A stretch of DNA of 64,000 bases. Source: JAJCZZ01 sp964569085 (GTDB taxonomy: Bacteria; Gemmatimonadota; Gemmatimonadetes; Longimicrobiales; Gaopeijiaceae). The stretch covers positions 62,001-126,000 of the forward strand of contig CAZMTA010000005.1 of the NCBI GenBank assembly GCA_964569085.1, given 5' to 3'. Every line of letters begins with the position of its first letter. The first letter of the stretch is position 1. Positions 1 through 8,743 of the stretch are shown one piece after another. A model generated the notes under the pieces. That model was given only the letters and a program-made list of their open reading frames with translations, had not been told where the DNA came from and did no database searches. The position numbers were made by a program, and so were the translations under genes.

Positions 1-2
1 CC

Positions 3-509
3 ACCTCCGTCGCCGCCCACGGAGACGACATCCTCCGGCCGCCCGGCGCCGACAACCTCCACTACGAGGGCGAGCTGGTGCTGGTCATCGGCCGGCGCGC
101 CTCCCGCGTCTCCCGGGAGGACGCCCTGGACCACGTCTTCGGCGTCACGGCGGGGAACGACGTGAGCGAGCGGGACTGGCAGGCCGCGGACCTCCAGTGG
201 CTGCGGGCCAAGGCGTCGGACACCTTCGCGCCCCTGGGCCCGACCATCGCCGTGGGGGTGGATCCCGACGACCTCCTCATCACCACGCGGGTGAACGGCG
301 AGGTCCGGCAGCAGGAGCGCAGCTCGGACCTCATCTACGACGTGGCCGACATCGTGAGCTACGTGAGCACCTACGTCACCCTGGAGCCCGGCGACCTCAT
401 CTTCACCGGGACGCCGGGGAGCACCCGGGCGCTCCAGGACGGAGACGTGGTCGAGGTGGAGGTGGAGGGGGTGGGCGTGCTCCGGAACGTGGTGCGGAGC
501 GGGCGCTAG
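3..509 (+). CDS. Fumarylacetoacetate hydrolase family protein (5' end missing)
   Basis: The gene enters the window already in frame and runs to a TAG stop. The visible 168 residues hold the conserved core of the FAH superfamily: an HYEGELVLVIG segment near the left edge, whose His and Glu lie in the region that binds the divalent metal, then the GNDVSERDWQ and GDLIFTGTP motifs. Members hydrolyse or decarboxylate 2-oxo acids with a C-C bond next to a carbonyl, for instance in aromatic-compound catabolism (HpcE, fumarylpyruvate hydrolase types). Full members are about 220-290 residues, so roughly a third is missing upstream. The substrate cannot be deduced from this fragment. Its end lies 33 bases from the stop of the convergent M1-peptidase gene. 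Confidence 0.9.
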   Translation, partial: TSVAAHGDDILRPPGADNLHYEGELVLVIGRRASRVSREDALDHVFGVTAGNDVSERDWQAADLQWLRAKASDTFAPLGPTIAVGVDPDDLLITTRVNGEVRQQERSSDLIYDVADIVSYVSTYVTLEPGDLIFTGTPGSTRALQDGDVVEVEVEGVGVLRNVVRSGR

Positions 510-542
510 GGGCCCGACCCCCCACCCGGCGTCCCGACGGCG

Positions 543-3500
543 TCAGCCTCCTCCCCGCGCCACCCCCGTCACGTTGTTGCCGGGATCCCGGTCGATGAGC
601 TTGTTGAAGGGGTCCACGCCGGCCCGCCGGGGCTCGGCGTCCACCACCACCTCCACCACCGAGGCGGTGTCCGCCAGGTGGTGCTTCTCCAGGTAGAGGA
701 CGGCGCCCTCCTCGGGCGTGTCGGGGCCCTCCTCGCCGAAGACGCCCACGTCCACCCATTCGTCCAGCGCCACCTCCTCGGTGTCGCCCTGGCCGTCGGC
801 CCGGTACTTGTGGGCCGTGATGGGGATGCGGACGCGCCAGCGCCCGTCGTCCGTGGGCTCCGCCGTGGCCTCGTCGGCGGCCAGCTCCCAGAGGGTGATG
901 GTGCGGAACAGGTCCTCGACCTTGCTCATCCAGCGCTCCGGGACCTCCGCCTCCAGGTAGTCCAGGTACTCGGCGCTGGTGGTGTAGGGGGGACCGCTGA
1001 ACCGCACGTCCTCCACGTAGCGGCGCATGGCCCGGTTGAAGGCTTCCTCGCCGATGTAGTCCTTGAGGGCGTAGGTGACCAGGCTCCCCTTCCGGTAGTG
1101 GATGTAGCCCTGGTTCTCCACCCGGAAGAGGGGGAGCTCCTCGATGCGCTCGCCGCCGCGTCCCTGGAGATAGGAATCGAGCTCGTAGCGGAGGAAGCGC
1201 CGCATCATCGCCTCGCCGTACTCGTCCTCCTGGACCATGAGGGCCGAGTACTGGGCCATGGTCTCGGAGGTCACGGTGGCCCCCTGGACGTTGGCGCCCA
1301 TGACCTGGTGGGCCCACCACTGGTGGGCGACCTCGTGGGCGGTGACGTAGAAGACGTAGTCGATGTCCCTGGGGTCCTCGAGCTTGGCGATGAAGCCGAT
1401 GGACTCGGAGAAGGGCACCGTGTTGGGGAAGGCCTGGGCGAAGCTGGCGTAGCCGGGGAACTCCAGGATCCGGAGCTGGCGGTGCTGGTACGGCCCGAAC
1501 GCCTGGGTGTAGTACGCGAGGCTCTTCTTGGTGGCCTCGATCATCCGGTCCACGTTGTAGTCGTGGTCCGGGTGGTGGTAGACGACGATGTCCACGTCCT
1601 CCCACCGGTCCCGCTTCACCTCCCACTCCGCGGAGAGGTACGCCCAGAAGCCCAGGATGGGCGCGTCCATCTTGTAGTGGAAGTAGCGGCGCCCGTCCTC
1701 CTCCCACTCCCGCTCCAGGTACCCCGGCGCCAGGGCGATCTGCTCCGGCACCGTGCTCACCACCGTCTCGAACTCCACCCAGTCCGACTCGGCGCTGATG
1801 TAGTTGGTGTCGTACGACGCGGAGTCGTAGAGGGAAGGCATGCGCTCCACCGGGGGGAGGTCCCGTCGCCGGCGCTCCACGGGGTCGGTGAGCTCGAAGG
1901 CGTCGTTGTAGCCGATGTGGGGGAAGTAGCCGGCGTTGTTGAAGAAGGTGCCGTTGTGGACGACGCTCGTGTTCGAGCCGGCGTTCACGAAGCCCCGGTT
2001 CCGGACGGCCACCCGGTAGGCCACCTCCATCTCCGCGCCGGGGGCCAGGGGCTCGGCAAGGCGGTAGGTGCGCCATCCGACCTCGGCGTCCTCGTGGAGC
2101 AGCTCCCCGCCCGGGAGGTCCAGCTCGAGAGTGTCCACGACCCGGGGGTTCCAGGTCATGTGCACCGAGTCCAGAGCCGCCGCCTCCTTGTTGCGCAGCG
2201 TGTAGGTCCCCCGGATGTCCACGGCCCGCTCGTCGGGGAAGATGTCCACCTCGGCGTAGACCGAGGTGATGCGCGGCTGGGGCGCCCCCTCGTATCGGCC
2301 GTACTCCTTCTCGTACGCGGCCCGGGCGTCCCGGAGCTGGTCCGGGGTCCGGTATTCGTTCAGGACGTTCGTGTTGTAGTAGATCCAGCTCCCGGTGCCC
2401 ACGAAGCCCACGAGCGCCACCACGGCCACCGCCACCACCGGGGCCGTCACCCGCTCCCGGGCCAGGCGCAGGCGGGTCCGGAGAGCCGTGTCCTTGCCCC
2501 GGACCCAGAGAAGGTGGACGAGGACCAGGAGGCCGAGGGCCGCGAAGCCCCAGTAGGTGAGGAACCAGGCCAGGGGCTCCACGAAGTGGCCGAACCCGTT
2601 CATGTCCGAGTAGGGCGCCGGCGGGGTCTGGGCGTACTGGTAGAGCCGGTGGTTCAGGTCCAGCGCGTTCAGCACGGGCAGGCTGACGTAGTACAGCACC
2701 ATCAGGAGGAAGCCCAGGTACTTGTTGTTGGTCAGCACCTGGGTGAAGAGGGCCAGCACCGCCACCAGGAGGAGGGGGAGCCCCACCCGGAGCCCCAGGG
2801 TCTGGACGTAGAGGAGGGGCTCGATGTCGGTGAAGCCGTCCAGGAGCTGGAAGGCCACCGCGGAGAGGGCGGAGACCGCCAGGACCAGGACGCTCACCGC
2901 GGCCAGGGCGGCCATCTTGGCCCCCCAGAAGACCCAGCTCCGGACCGGGAGGGCGTCGTGCACCTCGTCGGCGCCCAGGCTCCGGTCCCGCCACACCAGC
3001 TCCCCGGAGTAGAAGGTGAGGATCACCAGCGCGAAGAGGAGGAAGGTGCTCAGGATGACCTGCACCATGAGCTGGGTCCGGGGGTGCACCGGGGTCCCGA
3101 AGATGCTGGAGAGGGAGGCGCTTCCGCCGACGAAGTTCAGGACCCCGATCGCCAGGATCACCAGGAAGGGGAGGCTCCGCACCACGGTGCGCACCTCCAG
3201 CCCCGTCTGGTGGAGGAGCTGCGTCCAGCTCGCGCCCAGGTCGAAGCGCCGCGTGACCTCCGCGGCGGCGGCCCGGCGGGCGGCGGGCCGCGGAGTGGCC
3301 CCGCGGGTGGGCGTGGGGTCCTCCGGAGCGGTCCTCTTCCCAGCCCTCGTCGCGCGGGCGGTGAAGGAGAAGCGGGCGTAGACCAGCCCCAGGAGGAGGA
3401 CGCCGAGGCCGCTCCAGAGGAGGCGGTTCTGCACCATGCCGGGGTCCAGCCCCAGCACACGGGTGTTCCGCTCGAAGGTCGTCCAGTACTGGGTGGCGGT

Positions 3501-4157
3501 TCCCAGCGCCGCGATCCCCGTGGGGTCCAGGAGGGTGGCCAGCGCCTCGTTCTCCACGTCGGAGAGGAGGTTGCCTGCCACGCCGAAGGCCACCAGGAAG
3601 GCCACCAGGGCGGCGTAGGTCGCCACCATGCTCCGGGTGACCGTGGCCACCCCGAAGAAGAGGGCGCCGGTGAAGAAGATGTTGGGGACGACGATCATCC
3701 CCAGCGAGTAGAGGTAGGGCGCGAGCTGGAAGGGGCCCACCCGCTCCGGCTCGAGCCAGGGCATGAAGCCCCCGAGGGCGATGGCCGCCGCCACCCAGAG
3801 GAAGATGAGCACCGAGACCACGAAGGCCCCCGCGAAGCGCCCGGCCAGGAACTCGTGCTTCTTCATGGGCGTGGTGAAGAAGAGCCCCTCGGTGCGGTGC
3901 TCGTGGTCCCGCAGCACGGCTCCGGCCATGAAGACCGTCGTCACGAAGACCCCGATGACGCTCATGACCGCCAGGAACTGCTGGATGACGTAGGGCGCGT
4001 TCCGGTTCACGTTCCCCACCGCGCCGCCGAGCTGGATGCCGTCGGTGGTGGCTGCGCCGAAGGCCAGGAGGAAGAAGACCGCCCCCGCCAGCCAGAAGGT
4101 GGCCGAGCGCAGGTGGTACCGGATCTCGAACCGGACGATCTCCGCCAGGCGGCTCAC
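543..4157 (-). CDS. ABC-2 permease fused to an M1-family zinc aminopeptidase
   Basis: This 1204-residue protein starts at a GTG that overlaps the TGA of the ATPase gene (GTGA). The N-terminal half is an ABC-2 permease: a first hydrophobic helix lies at about residues 17-36, and two blocks of helices are separated by a Pro/Arg/Ala-rich cytoplasmic stretch near residues 260-300. The C-terminal half (from about 650) is an M1 gluzincin peptidase with the zinc motif HEVAHQWW at about residue 941, followed by SETMAQYSALMV, which supplies the third ligand Glu. Genes annotated as ABC permease/M1 aminopeptidase are known from Bacteroidota and relatives. The peptidase probably faces the periplasm. Its substrate is unknown. 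The coupled ATPase upstream would power the permease part. Confidence 0.92.
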   Translation of the reverse strand: MSRLAEIVRFEIRYHLRSATFWLAGAVFFLLAFGAATTDGIQLGGAVGNVNRNAPYVIQQFLAVMSVIGVFVTTVFMAGAVLRDHEHRTEGLFFTTPMKKHEFLAGRFAGAFVVSVLIFLWVAAAIALGGFMPWLEPERVGPFQLAPYLYSLGMIVVPNIFFTGALFFGVATVTRSMVATYAALVAFLVAFGVAGNLLSDVENEALATLLDPTGIAALGTATQYWTTFERNTRVLGLDPGMVQNRLLWSGLGVLLLGLVYARFSFTARATRAGKRTAPEDPTPTRGATPRPAARRAAAAEVTRRFDLGASWTQLLHQTGLEVRTVVRSLPFLVILAIGVLNFVGGSASLSSIFGTPVHPRTQLMVQVILSTFLLFALVILTFYSGELVWRDRSLGADEVHDALPVRSWVFWGAKMAALAAVSVLVLAVSALSAVAFQLLDGFTDIEPLLYVQTLGLRVGLPLLLVAVLALFTQVLTNNKYLGFLLMVLYYVSLPVLNALDLNHRLYQYAQTPPAPYSDMNGFGHFVEPLAWFLTYWGFAALGLLVLVHLLWVRGKDTALRTRLRLARERVTAPVVAVAVVALVGFVGTGSWIYYNTNVLNEYRTPDQLRDARAAYEKEYGRYEGAPQPRITSVYAEVDIFPDERAVDIRGTYTLRNKEAAALDSVHMTWNPRVVDTLELDLPGGELLHEDAEVGWRTYRLAEPLAPGAEMEVAYRVAVRNRGFVNAGSNTSVVHNGTFFNNAGYFPHIGYNDAFELTDPVERRRRDLPPVERMPSLYDSASYDTNYISAESDWVEFETVVSTVPEQIALAPGYLEREWEEDGRRYFHYKMDAPILGFWAYLSAEWEVKRDRWEDVDIVVYHHPDHDYNVDRMIEATKKSLAYYTQAFGPYQHRQLRILEFPGYASFAQAFPNTVPFSESIGFIAKLEDPRDIDYVFYVTAHEVAHQWWAHQVMGANVQGATVTSETMAQYSALMVQEDEYGEAMMRRFLRYELDSYLQGRGGERIEELPLFRVENQGYIHYRKGSLVTYALKDYIGEEAFNRAMRRYVEDVRFSGPPYTTSAEYLDYLEAEVPERWMSKVEDLFRTITLWELAADEATAEPTDDGRWRVRIPITAHKYRADGQGDTEEVALDEWVDVGVFGEEGPDTPEEGAVLYLEKHHLADTASVVEVVVDAEPRRAGVDPFNKLIDRDPGNNVTGVARGGG

Positions 4158-5050
4158 GCGGCCTCCAGCTCGGACGGCCGTCCCCCCAGCGTCGTGAAGT
4201 ACACGTCCTTCAGGTCGGCCTCCACGGGGCGGAAGCCCTCCCCGGGCTCGGCCTCCGAGAAGACGTGGGCCATGGTGCGGCCGGCGCGGAGGTGGGTCGA
4301 GATGACGCGGTGCTCGGCTTCCAGCGCCTGGAGCCCGCCCGGAGCCACGGTGCGCTCCCACACCTTCCCGCGGAGGTCGGCGATGGCGTCCCGGGGCTCC
4401 GCCGTCAGGAGGACCTCGCCCTGGGAGATGATGGCCATCCGCCGGCACAGGTCGCTGACGTCCTCCACGATGTGGGTGGAGAGGATCACGACCACGTTCT
4501 CCCCGATCTCCGCCAGGAGGTTGAGGAAGCGCATGCGCTCGGCCGGGTCGAGCCCGGCCGTGGGCTCGTCGACGATGACGAGGCGGGGACCGCCCAGGAG
4601 CGCCTGGGCGATGCCGAAGCGCTGCCGCATGCCCCCGGAGTAGGTGCCGAGCTTCCGCTTCCGGGCGTCCCAGAGGTTCGTCTGGTGGAGGAGCGCCTCC
4701 ACGGCGTCCTTCCGCTCCCCGCGGTCGGTGATCCCCTTGAGCACCGCCAGGTGGGCGAGCATGTCCTGGGCGGAGACCTTGGGGTAGACGCCGAAGTCCT
4801 GGGGCAGGTAGCCCAGGACCTTCCGGACCTCGTCCTTCTCCCGGAGCACGTCGAGGCCGTCCAGCGTCACGCTTCCCCGGTCCGGCTCCTGGAGGGTGGC
4901 CAGGGTGCGCATGAGGGTGGACTTCCCGGCCCCGTTGGGCCCCAGGAGGCCGAACATGCCCGTGGGGATCGTGAGGGTGACGCCCTTGAGGGCGTGCACG
5001 CCGCCGGGGTAGGTCTTGGCCAGGTCGCGGATCTGGAGCTCGTGGCTCAC
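4154..5050 (-). CDS. ABC transporter ATP-binding protein (ABC-2 type)
   Basis: The 298-residue protein is the ATPase partner of the downstream permease/M1 fusion. It has a Walker A GPNGAGKST, a Q-loop (GYLPQDFG), the signature YSGGMRQR, a Walker B LVIVDEPTAGLD and the switch His in LSTHIVEDV. The C-terminal extension after about residue 215 is the kind seen in ABC-2/NatA-like exporters. I chose the GTG at 5048-5050 because homology begins there (SHELQIRDLAKTYPGG); the reading frame stays open far upstream but that part is antisense to the hibernation-factor gene. The stop overlaps the permease start by four bases, so the two are almost certainly co-translated. The gene is divergent from the next one, with 147 bases between. 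Confidence 0.95.
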   Translation of the reverse strand: MSHELQIRDLAKTYPGGVHALKGVTLTIPTGMFGLLGPNGAGKSTLMRTLATLQEPDRGSVTLDGLDVLREKDEVRKVLGYLPQDFGVYPKVSAQDMLAHLAVLKGITDRGERKDAVEALLHQTNLWDARKRKLGTYSGGMRQRFGIAQALLGGPRLVIVDEPTAGLDPAERMRFLNLLAEIGENVVVILSTHIVEDVSDLCRRMAIISQGEVLLTAEPRDAIADLRGKVWERTVAPGGLQALEAEHRVISTHLRAGRTMAHVFSEAEPGEGFRPVEADLKDVYFTTLGGRPSELEAA

Positions 5051-5197
5051 GGGACGCCTCGGGGATCGGGGGGAGAGACCTTCGCGCCTCCCTACGGAAT
5101 GGGGCCGGCCGTGCTTCACCGCAAATCGCGCGGAACGGAAGTTGCTCCTCTTTCCAGGCAGCACGAAGCCCGCCTTCCAACCCACGATGGAGCAGCC

Positions 5198-5818
5198 ATG
5201 GACGTCCCACCGGAGATCGCCTTCCGCAACGTGGAAGCGACGGACGACATCAAGCAGGGGATCCTCGACGGCATCGACAAGCTCGAGGAGGTGTACCCGG
5301 GCCTGGTGGCCTGCCGGGTCATGGTCGAGGACCTGACCCCCGCCCGGCACAGCGGCAACGAGTACAAGATCCGTCTCGAGCTGAGCATCCCCAACAAGAC
5401 GGTGATGGTGGAGAAGGACCATACCGAGTCGTCGGACCCGGTCGACCTCCACCAGCTCCTGCGCGAGGCCTTCAACATCGGGCGCAAGCGCCTGAAGAAG
5501 GTGAAGGACCAGCGGCGCGGGAACGGGAAGGAGTACGATCTCCCGCCCCATGGTCGCGTGACCCGGCTCCTCACCGACGAGCACGGCGTGCGCTACGGCT
5601 TCCTCATGGACCGCGAGGGCACCCAGGTCTACTTCCACGAGAACGCCCTCGTGGACGAGCTGGAGTACGAGGACCTCGAGGTCGGGGACGAGGTGCGCTT
5701 CACGGCCGCCAAGGGCGACCACGGGCCCCAGGCGAGCTCGGTGGCGCCCCTGGATCCCCACAAGGTGGGCCCGACCGTCGAGCGGACGATCCCCCTGGAG
5801 ACCGTCCACGAGGCCTGA
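5198..5818 (+). CDS. HPF/RaiA-type ribosome hibernation factor with C-terminal cold-shock-like domain
   Basis: A 206-residue protein. Residues 1-110 resemble the HPF/RaiA beta-alpha-beta fold (IAFRNVEATDDIKQGI, then a basic segment GRKRLKKVKDQRR). Residues from about 120 resemble a cold-shock/OB domain (GRVTRLLTDEHGVRYGFLMD, VYFHENAL), with the expected pattern of aromatic RNA-binding positions. HPF proteins bind the decoding centre of idle ribosomes; a nucleic-acid-binding tail would fit a stress role. A GGAG sits just upstream of the ATG, which supports this start. A strong hairpin follows the stop, so the gene is probably monocistronic. The domain pairing is known from other bacteria, but the exact function of this type is not established. 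Confidence 0.85.
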   Translation: MDVPPEIAFRNVEATDDIKQGILDGIDKLEEVYPGLVACRVMVEDLTPARHSGNEYKIRLELSIPNKTVMVEKDHTESSDPVDLHQLLREAFNIGRKRLKKVKDQRRGNGKEYDLPPHGRVTRLLTDEHGVRYGFLMDREGTQVYFHENALVDELEYEDLEVGDEVRFTAAKGDHGPQASSVAPLDPHKVGPTVERTIPLETVHEA

Positions 5819-5853
5819 CGCCCTCCGCGACGCCGCCGTCCGTCCGCGGCCCC

Positions 5854-5891
5854 CGGGCCCGGGGCTCCTCCCACGAGGGGCCCCGGGCCCG
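5854..5891 (+). terminator. Hairpin downstream of the hibernation-factor gene
   Basis: An inverted repeat pairs 5854-5869 with 5876-5891, giving a 16-bp stem (one G-T wobble) and a six-base loop. It begins 35 bases after the hibernation-factor stop and is followed by TATCTTAT rather than a clean T-run. It most likely ends that transcript and separates it from the Rieske/cytochrome b operon. Confidence 0.65.
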
Positions 5892-6003
5892 TATCTTATG
5901 CCCCTGCGGCACCGCCCAACCCGCCCGGTGCGTTTGCCCGCCGCGAGGGGACCCCCCAGTTTGCCGGGGCCCTCCACCATCCCCTTTGCACCCTTCGGTA
6001 CAT

Positions 6004-6552
6004 ATGAGTGACGCATCTCCCGAGCCCTCGGGCCAGCCGCGCCGCGGGTTCATCGCCGCCATGGGCGCCATCGTGGGCGGCGCGATCGCCACCCTCATCC
6101 CCGTCCTGTCCGGCGTAGTCTCCGCATTCGACCCGCTGACCAAGCGCGGCGCCGAGGCCGGCATGGTCCGCGTGACCAAGCTGGGCGTGCTCCCGGAGGG
6201 GGGCGCGCCGCAGAAGTTCACGGTCACCATGGACCAGGTGGACGCGTGGACGACCTACAAGGACACGCCCGTGGGCGCCGTCTACCTCCGGCGGACGGAC
6301 TCCGGGGTGCAGGCGCTGAACGTGGTGTGCCCCCACGCCGGCTGCTTCGTCAACGTGGCCCAGGGCGGCGGCGCCTACGCCTGCCCCTGCCACGAGAGCG
6401 CCTTCCATCTCGACGGCACCATCGCCGATCCCGACAGCCCCGCTCCCCGTCCCATGGACGAGCTGGAGGTCGAGATCCGCAACGAGGACGAGATCTGGGT
6501 CCGCTTCCGCAACTTCCTGCCGGGGCGTGAGGAGAAGGTCCCCGTCGCATGA
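6004..6552 (+). CDS. Rieske iron-sulfur protein of a cytochrome bc/b6f-type complex
   Basis: The 182-residue protein has a short N-terminus with an RRGF twin-arginine-like start, one membrane helix (about residues 15-43) and a Rieske fold. Both cluster boxes are present: CPHAGC (Cys109, His111) and CPCHES (Cys127, His130), with Cys114 and Cys129 placed for the stabilising disulfide. It passes electrons from quinol to the c-type heme. I use the ATG at 6004; a TTG six codons upstream is possible but adds nothing conserved. The TGA overlaps the cytochrome b ATG (ATGA), as expected for subunits of one complex. Confidence 0.95.
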   Translation: MSDASPEPSGQPRRGFIAAMGAIVGGAIATLIPVLSGVVSAFDPLTKRGAEAGMVRVTKLGVLPEGGAPQKFTVTMDQVDAWTTYKDTPVGAVYLRRTDSGVQALNVVCPHAGCFVNVAQGGGAYACPCHESAFHLDGTIADPDSPAPRPMDELEVEIRNEDEIWVRFRNFLPGREEKVPVA

Positions 6553-8363
6553 GGGACCGGACCACGCAGCTCCTCGACTGGCTGGACCAGCGCACGGGCT
6601 ATCGCCACCTCCTGAACGAGGCGCTGTACGAGCGGATCCCCGGCGGCGCGCGGTGGCGCTACGTGTGGGGGAGTGCGCTCACCATCGCCATCGTGACCCA
6701 GTTCATCACGGGGATCGCGCTGGTGGCGTACTACAGCGCCAACGCCCAGGGCGCCTGGGAGAGCGTCTTCTACATCCAGAACCAGATGCTGGGCGGGTGG
6801 CTCCTCCGGGGCATCCACCACTTCACCGCCCAGGCCACGATCATCCTCCTGGCGCTCCACATGCTCCAGGTCATCGTGGACGGCGCCTACCGGGCGCCCC
6901 GGGAGGTGAACTTCTGGTTCGGGCTGGCGCTCCTGCACATCGTGCTGGGCCTGTCGCTGACCGGGTACCTCCTCCCGTGGGACCAGAAGGGCTTCTGGGC
7001 CACCAAGGTGGCCACCAGCATCGCGTCCATCACGCCGGTGGTGGGCCCCGAGCTCCAGCGCCTCCTGGTGGGTGGCTCCGAGTACGGGCATCACACGCTG
7101 ACCCGCTTCCTGGCCCTCCATGCCGCCGTTCTCCCGGCGCTCCTGGTGGGGCTCCTGGCGGGGCACGTGTACCTCTTCCGGCGGCACGGGATCACCGTGA
7201 AGGACCCGGAGCACGCGCCCGACGAGATGTTCTTCCCGGGCCAGCTCTTCAAGGACGCCATCGTCGGGATGGCCGTGATGATCACCGTGGTGGCCATCGT
7301 GCTCTACACGGGCGGCGCCGAGCTGGGCGCGCCGGCCGACCCGACGGAGCCGTACGCGGCGGCGCGCCCCGAGTGGTACTTCCTCTTCCTCTTCCAGTGG
7401 CTGAAGTACTTCCCGGCCGGCTGGGAGGTGGTGGGGGCCATGGTGATCCCGGGGATCGTGGTGGGGGTGGTCGCGCTCATGCCCCTCATCGGGAAGTGGG
7501 ATCTGGGCCACCGGTTCAACGTGGCCTTCACGGCGGGGCTCATGGGCGCCATCGCCGTGCTCACGGTGCTTGCGTACACCGAGGATCGGGGCAACGAGGA
7601 GTTCCTCCAGGCCAAGGAGATGGCGGCGCTCGAGGCCGAGCGGGCCCAGGCGCTGGCCAACTCCCCCGACGGCATCCCGCCCACCGGGGCGCTGACGCTG
7701 CTCCGCAACGACCCCCTGACCCAGGGGCCCAAGCTCTTCGCCAGCAACTGCTCCAGCTGCCATCGCTTCCAGGGCCACGACGGCCTGGGCGGGCAGCCCT
7801 CCGACGAGCAGTCGGCGTCGGACCTGGCGGGCTTCGGGAGCCGCGAGTGGCTCCGGGGCCTCCTGGACCCGGAGCGCGTGGACAGCCCCGACTACTTCGG
7901 CGGCTCGGACCACGACCGCGGCGACATGGTGCGCTACGTAACCCGACGGGTCCCGCGCTTCACGGACGAGCAGACAGCGGACCTCCGCAACGTGGTGCTG
8001 GCCGTCTCCGCGGAGGCGGAGCTCCCCTACCAGGCGGAGGTCGACGAACGGGACCGGGAGGCCATCGAGGCCGGGCGGCGGGCGCTGACCCAGGAGCCCA
8101 TCGAGTGCATCGAGTGCCACACCTTCCGGGACAACGTCAACGAGGACCCGGACGGGCCCATCCTCACCGGGTGGGGCTCCCGGGAGTGGGTCGTGGACTT
8201 CGTGTCCGACCCCGAGCACCCACGCTTCTACGGCGAGGACAACGACCGCATGCCGTCGTTCCTGGAGGAGGGGATCCTCACCGAGGCGCAGATCGGCCTC
8301 ATCGCCGACTGGATCCGTCAGGACTGGTACCGGCCCGCAGCCGAGGAATCGGACGGGCCCTGA
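6549..8363 (+). CDS. Cytochrome b with C-terminal two-heme cytochrome c extension
   Basis: A 604-residue fusion. Residues 1-345 are a complete cytochrome b: heme-b ligands His90/His104 and His191/His206 (14- and 15-residue steps, the second as in cytochrome b6), the quinol-site PEWY at about 274-277, and roughly eight membrane helices. After a charged linker, residues 385-600 carry two c-type heme sites, CSSCH (401-405) and CIECH (520-524), each followed by a Met-containing segment. One polypeptide therefore holds two b hemes and two c hemes and, with the Rieske protein upstream, could form a complete quinol-oxidising complex without a separate cytochrome c1/f gene. The start overlaps the Rieske stop. 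A strong hairpin follows. Confidence 0.95.
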   Translation: MRDRTTQLLDWLDQRTGYRHLLNEALYERIPGGARWRYVWGSALTIAIVTQFITGIALVAYYSANAQGAWESVFYIQNQMLGGWLLRGIHHFTAQATIILLALHMLQVIVDGAYRAPREVNFWFGLALLHIVLGLSLTGYLLPWDQKGFWATKVATSIASITPVVGPELQRLLVGGSEYGHHTLTRFLALHAAVLPALLVGLLAGHVYLFRRHGITVKDPEHAPDEMFFPGQLFKDAIVGMAVMITVVAIVLYTGGAELGAPADPTEPYAAARPEWYFLFLFQWLKYFPAGWEVVGAMVIPGIVVGVVALMPLIGKWDLGHRFNVAFTAGLMGAIAVLTVLAYTEDRGNEEFLQAKEMAALEAERAQALANSPDGIPPTGALTLLRNDPLTQGPKLFASNCSSCHRFQGHDGLGGQPSDEQSASDLAGFGSREWLRGLLDPERVDSPDYFGGSDHDRGDMVRYVTRRVPRFTDEQTADLRNVVLAVSAEAELPYQAEVDERDREAIEAGRRALTQEPIECIECHTFRDNVNEDPDGPILTGWGSREWVVDFVSDPEHPRFYGEDNDRMPSFLEEGILTEAQIGLIADWIRQDWYRPAAEESDGP

Positions 8364-8395
8364 CGCCCTGACGCGCCGGCCCTCCCGGACGCACG

Positions 8396-8430
8396 AAGGC
8401 CCCGCCCACCGGTCCGGTGGACGGGGCCTT
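8396..8430. terminator. Bidirectional terminator hairpin
   Basis: A 17-bp stem (one mismatch or wobble) pairs AAGGCCCCGCCCACCGG with its near-complement around a single-base loop, followed by CTTCTT. It sits between the convergent cytochrome b gene and the small basic-protein gene, so it can serve both strands. Confidence 0.8.
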
Positions 8431-8453
8431 CTTCCGTTCGAGGGGAGGCCCCT

Positions 8454-8660
8454 CTAGGACGTGAGCCGCTTCTTCGCGGCCAGCGCCACCGGTACGGCGG
8501 CGGCCAGCCCCGCAGCCACTTTCGCGCCGTTGGACTTGAGCAGGGACTTGGCCCCGCGGAGGGCGAGGAGGTTCTTCGGACCCTTCTTGGGATTCCGGAA
8601 GAGGTAGGTGGTCTTGGGCGCCTTCATGAACGCGAACGTGGTCGCAATCTTCTTCAGCAT
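8454..8660 (-). CDS. Small basic protein, unknown function
   Basis: A 68-residue, Lys/Arg-rich protein with an ATG start and a GAGAGG Shine-Dalgarno element about eight bases upstream. It begins MLKKIATTFAFMKAPKT, has a basic middle and an Ala/Val-rich hydrophobic stretch (about residues 48-63) before KKRLTS. This may be a short amphipathic or membrane-associated peptide. I do not recognise a family. It lies 83 bases downstream of the amylosucrase gene on the same strand and could be its last cistron or have its own promoter. Confidence 0.6.
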   Translation of the reverse strand: MLKKIATTFAFMKAPKTTYLFRNPKKGPKNLLALRGAKSLLKSNGAKVAAGLAAAVPVALAAKKRLTS

Positions 8661-8743
8661 GATCGGCCTCTCGGGTGGTCGAGGAAGGTCGTGGTCGTCA
8701 CCCCCCTCTCGTTGCAACCACCATGCCGCGGTCCGTCCTGGGA

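Noticed and set aside
678..4643. A 1321-residue open frame on the plus strand
   Set aside because: It is antisense to the permease/peptidase and ATPase genes, has only His/Val/Gly/Glu-rich shadow composition and no recognisable domain. High GC content keeps such frames open by chance.
543..5210. A single giant fusion running from the peptidase through the ATPase gene
   Set aside because: The upper part of that frame is out of register with the clear ATPase motifs, which are in another frame. The GTG at 4157 coupled to the ATPase stop gives a sensible start.
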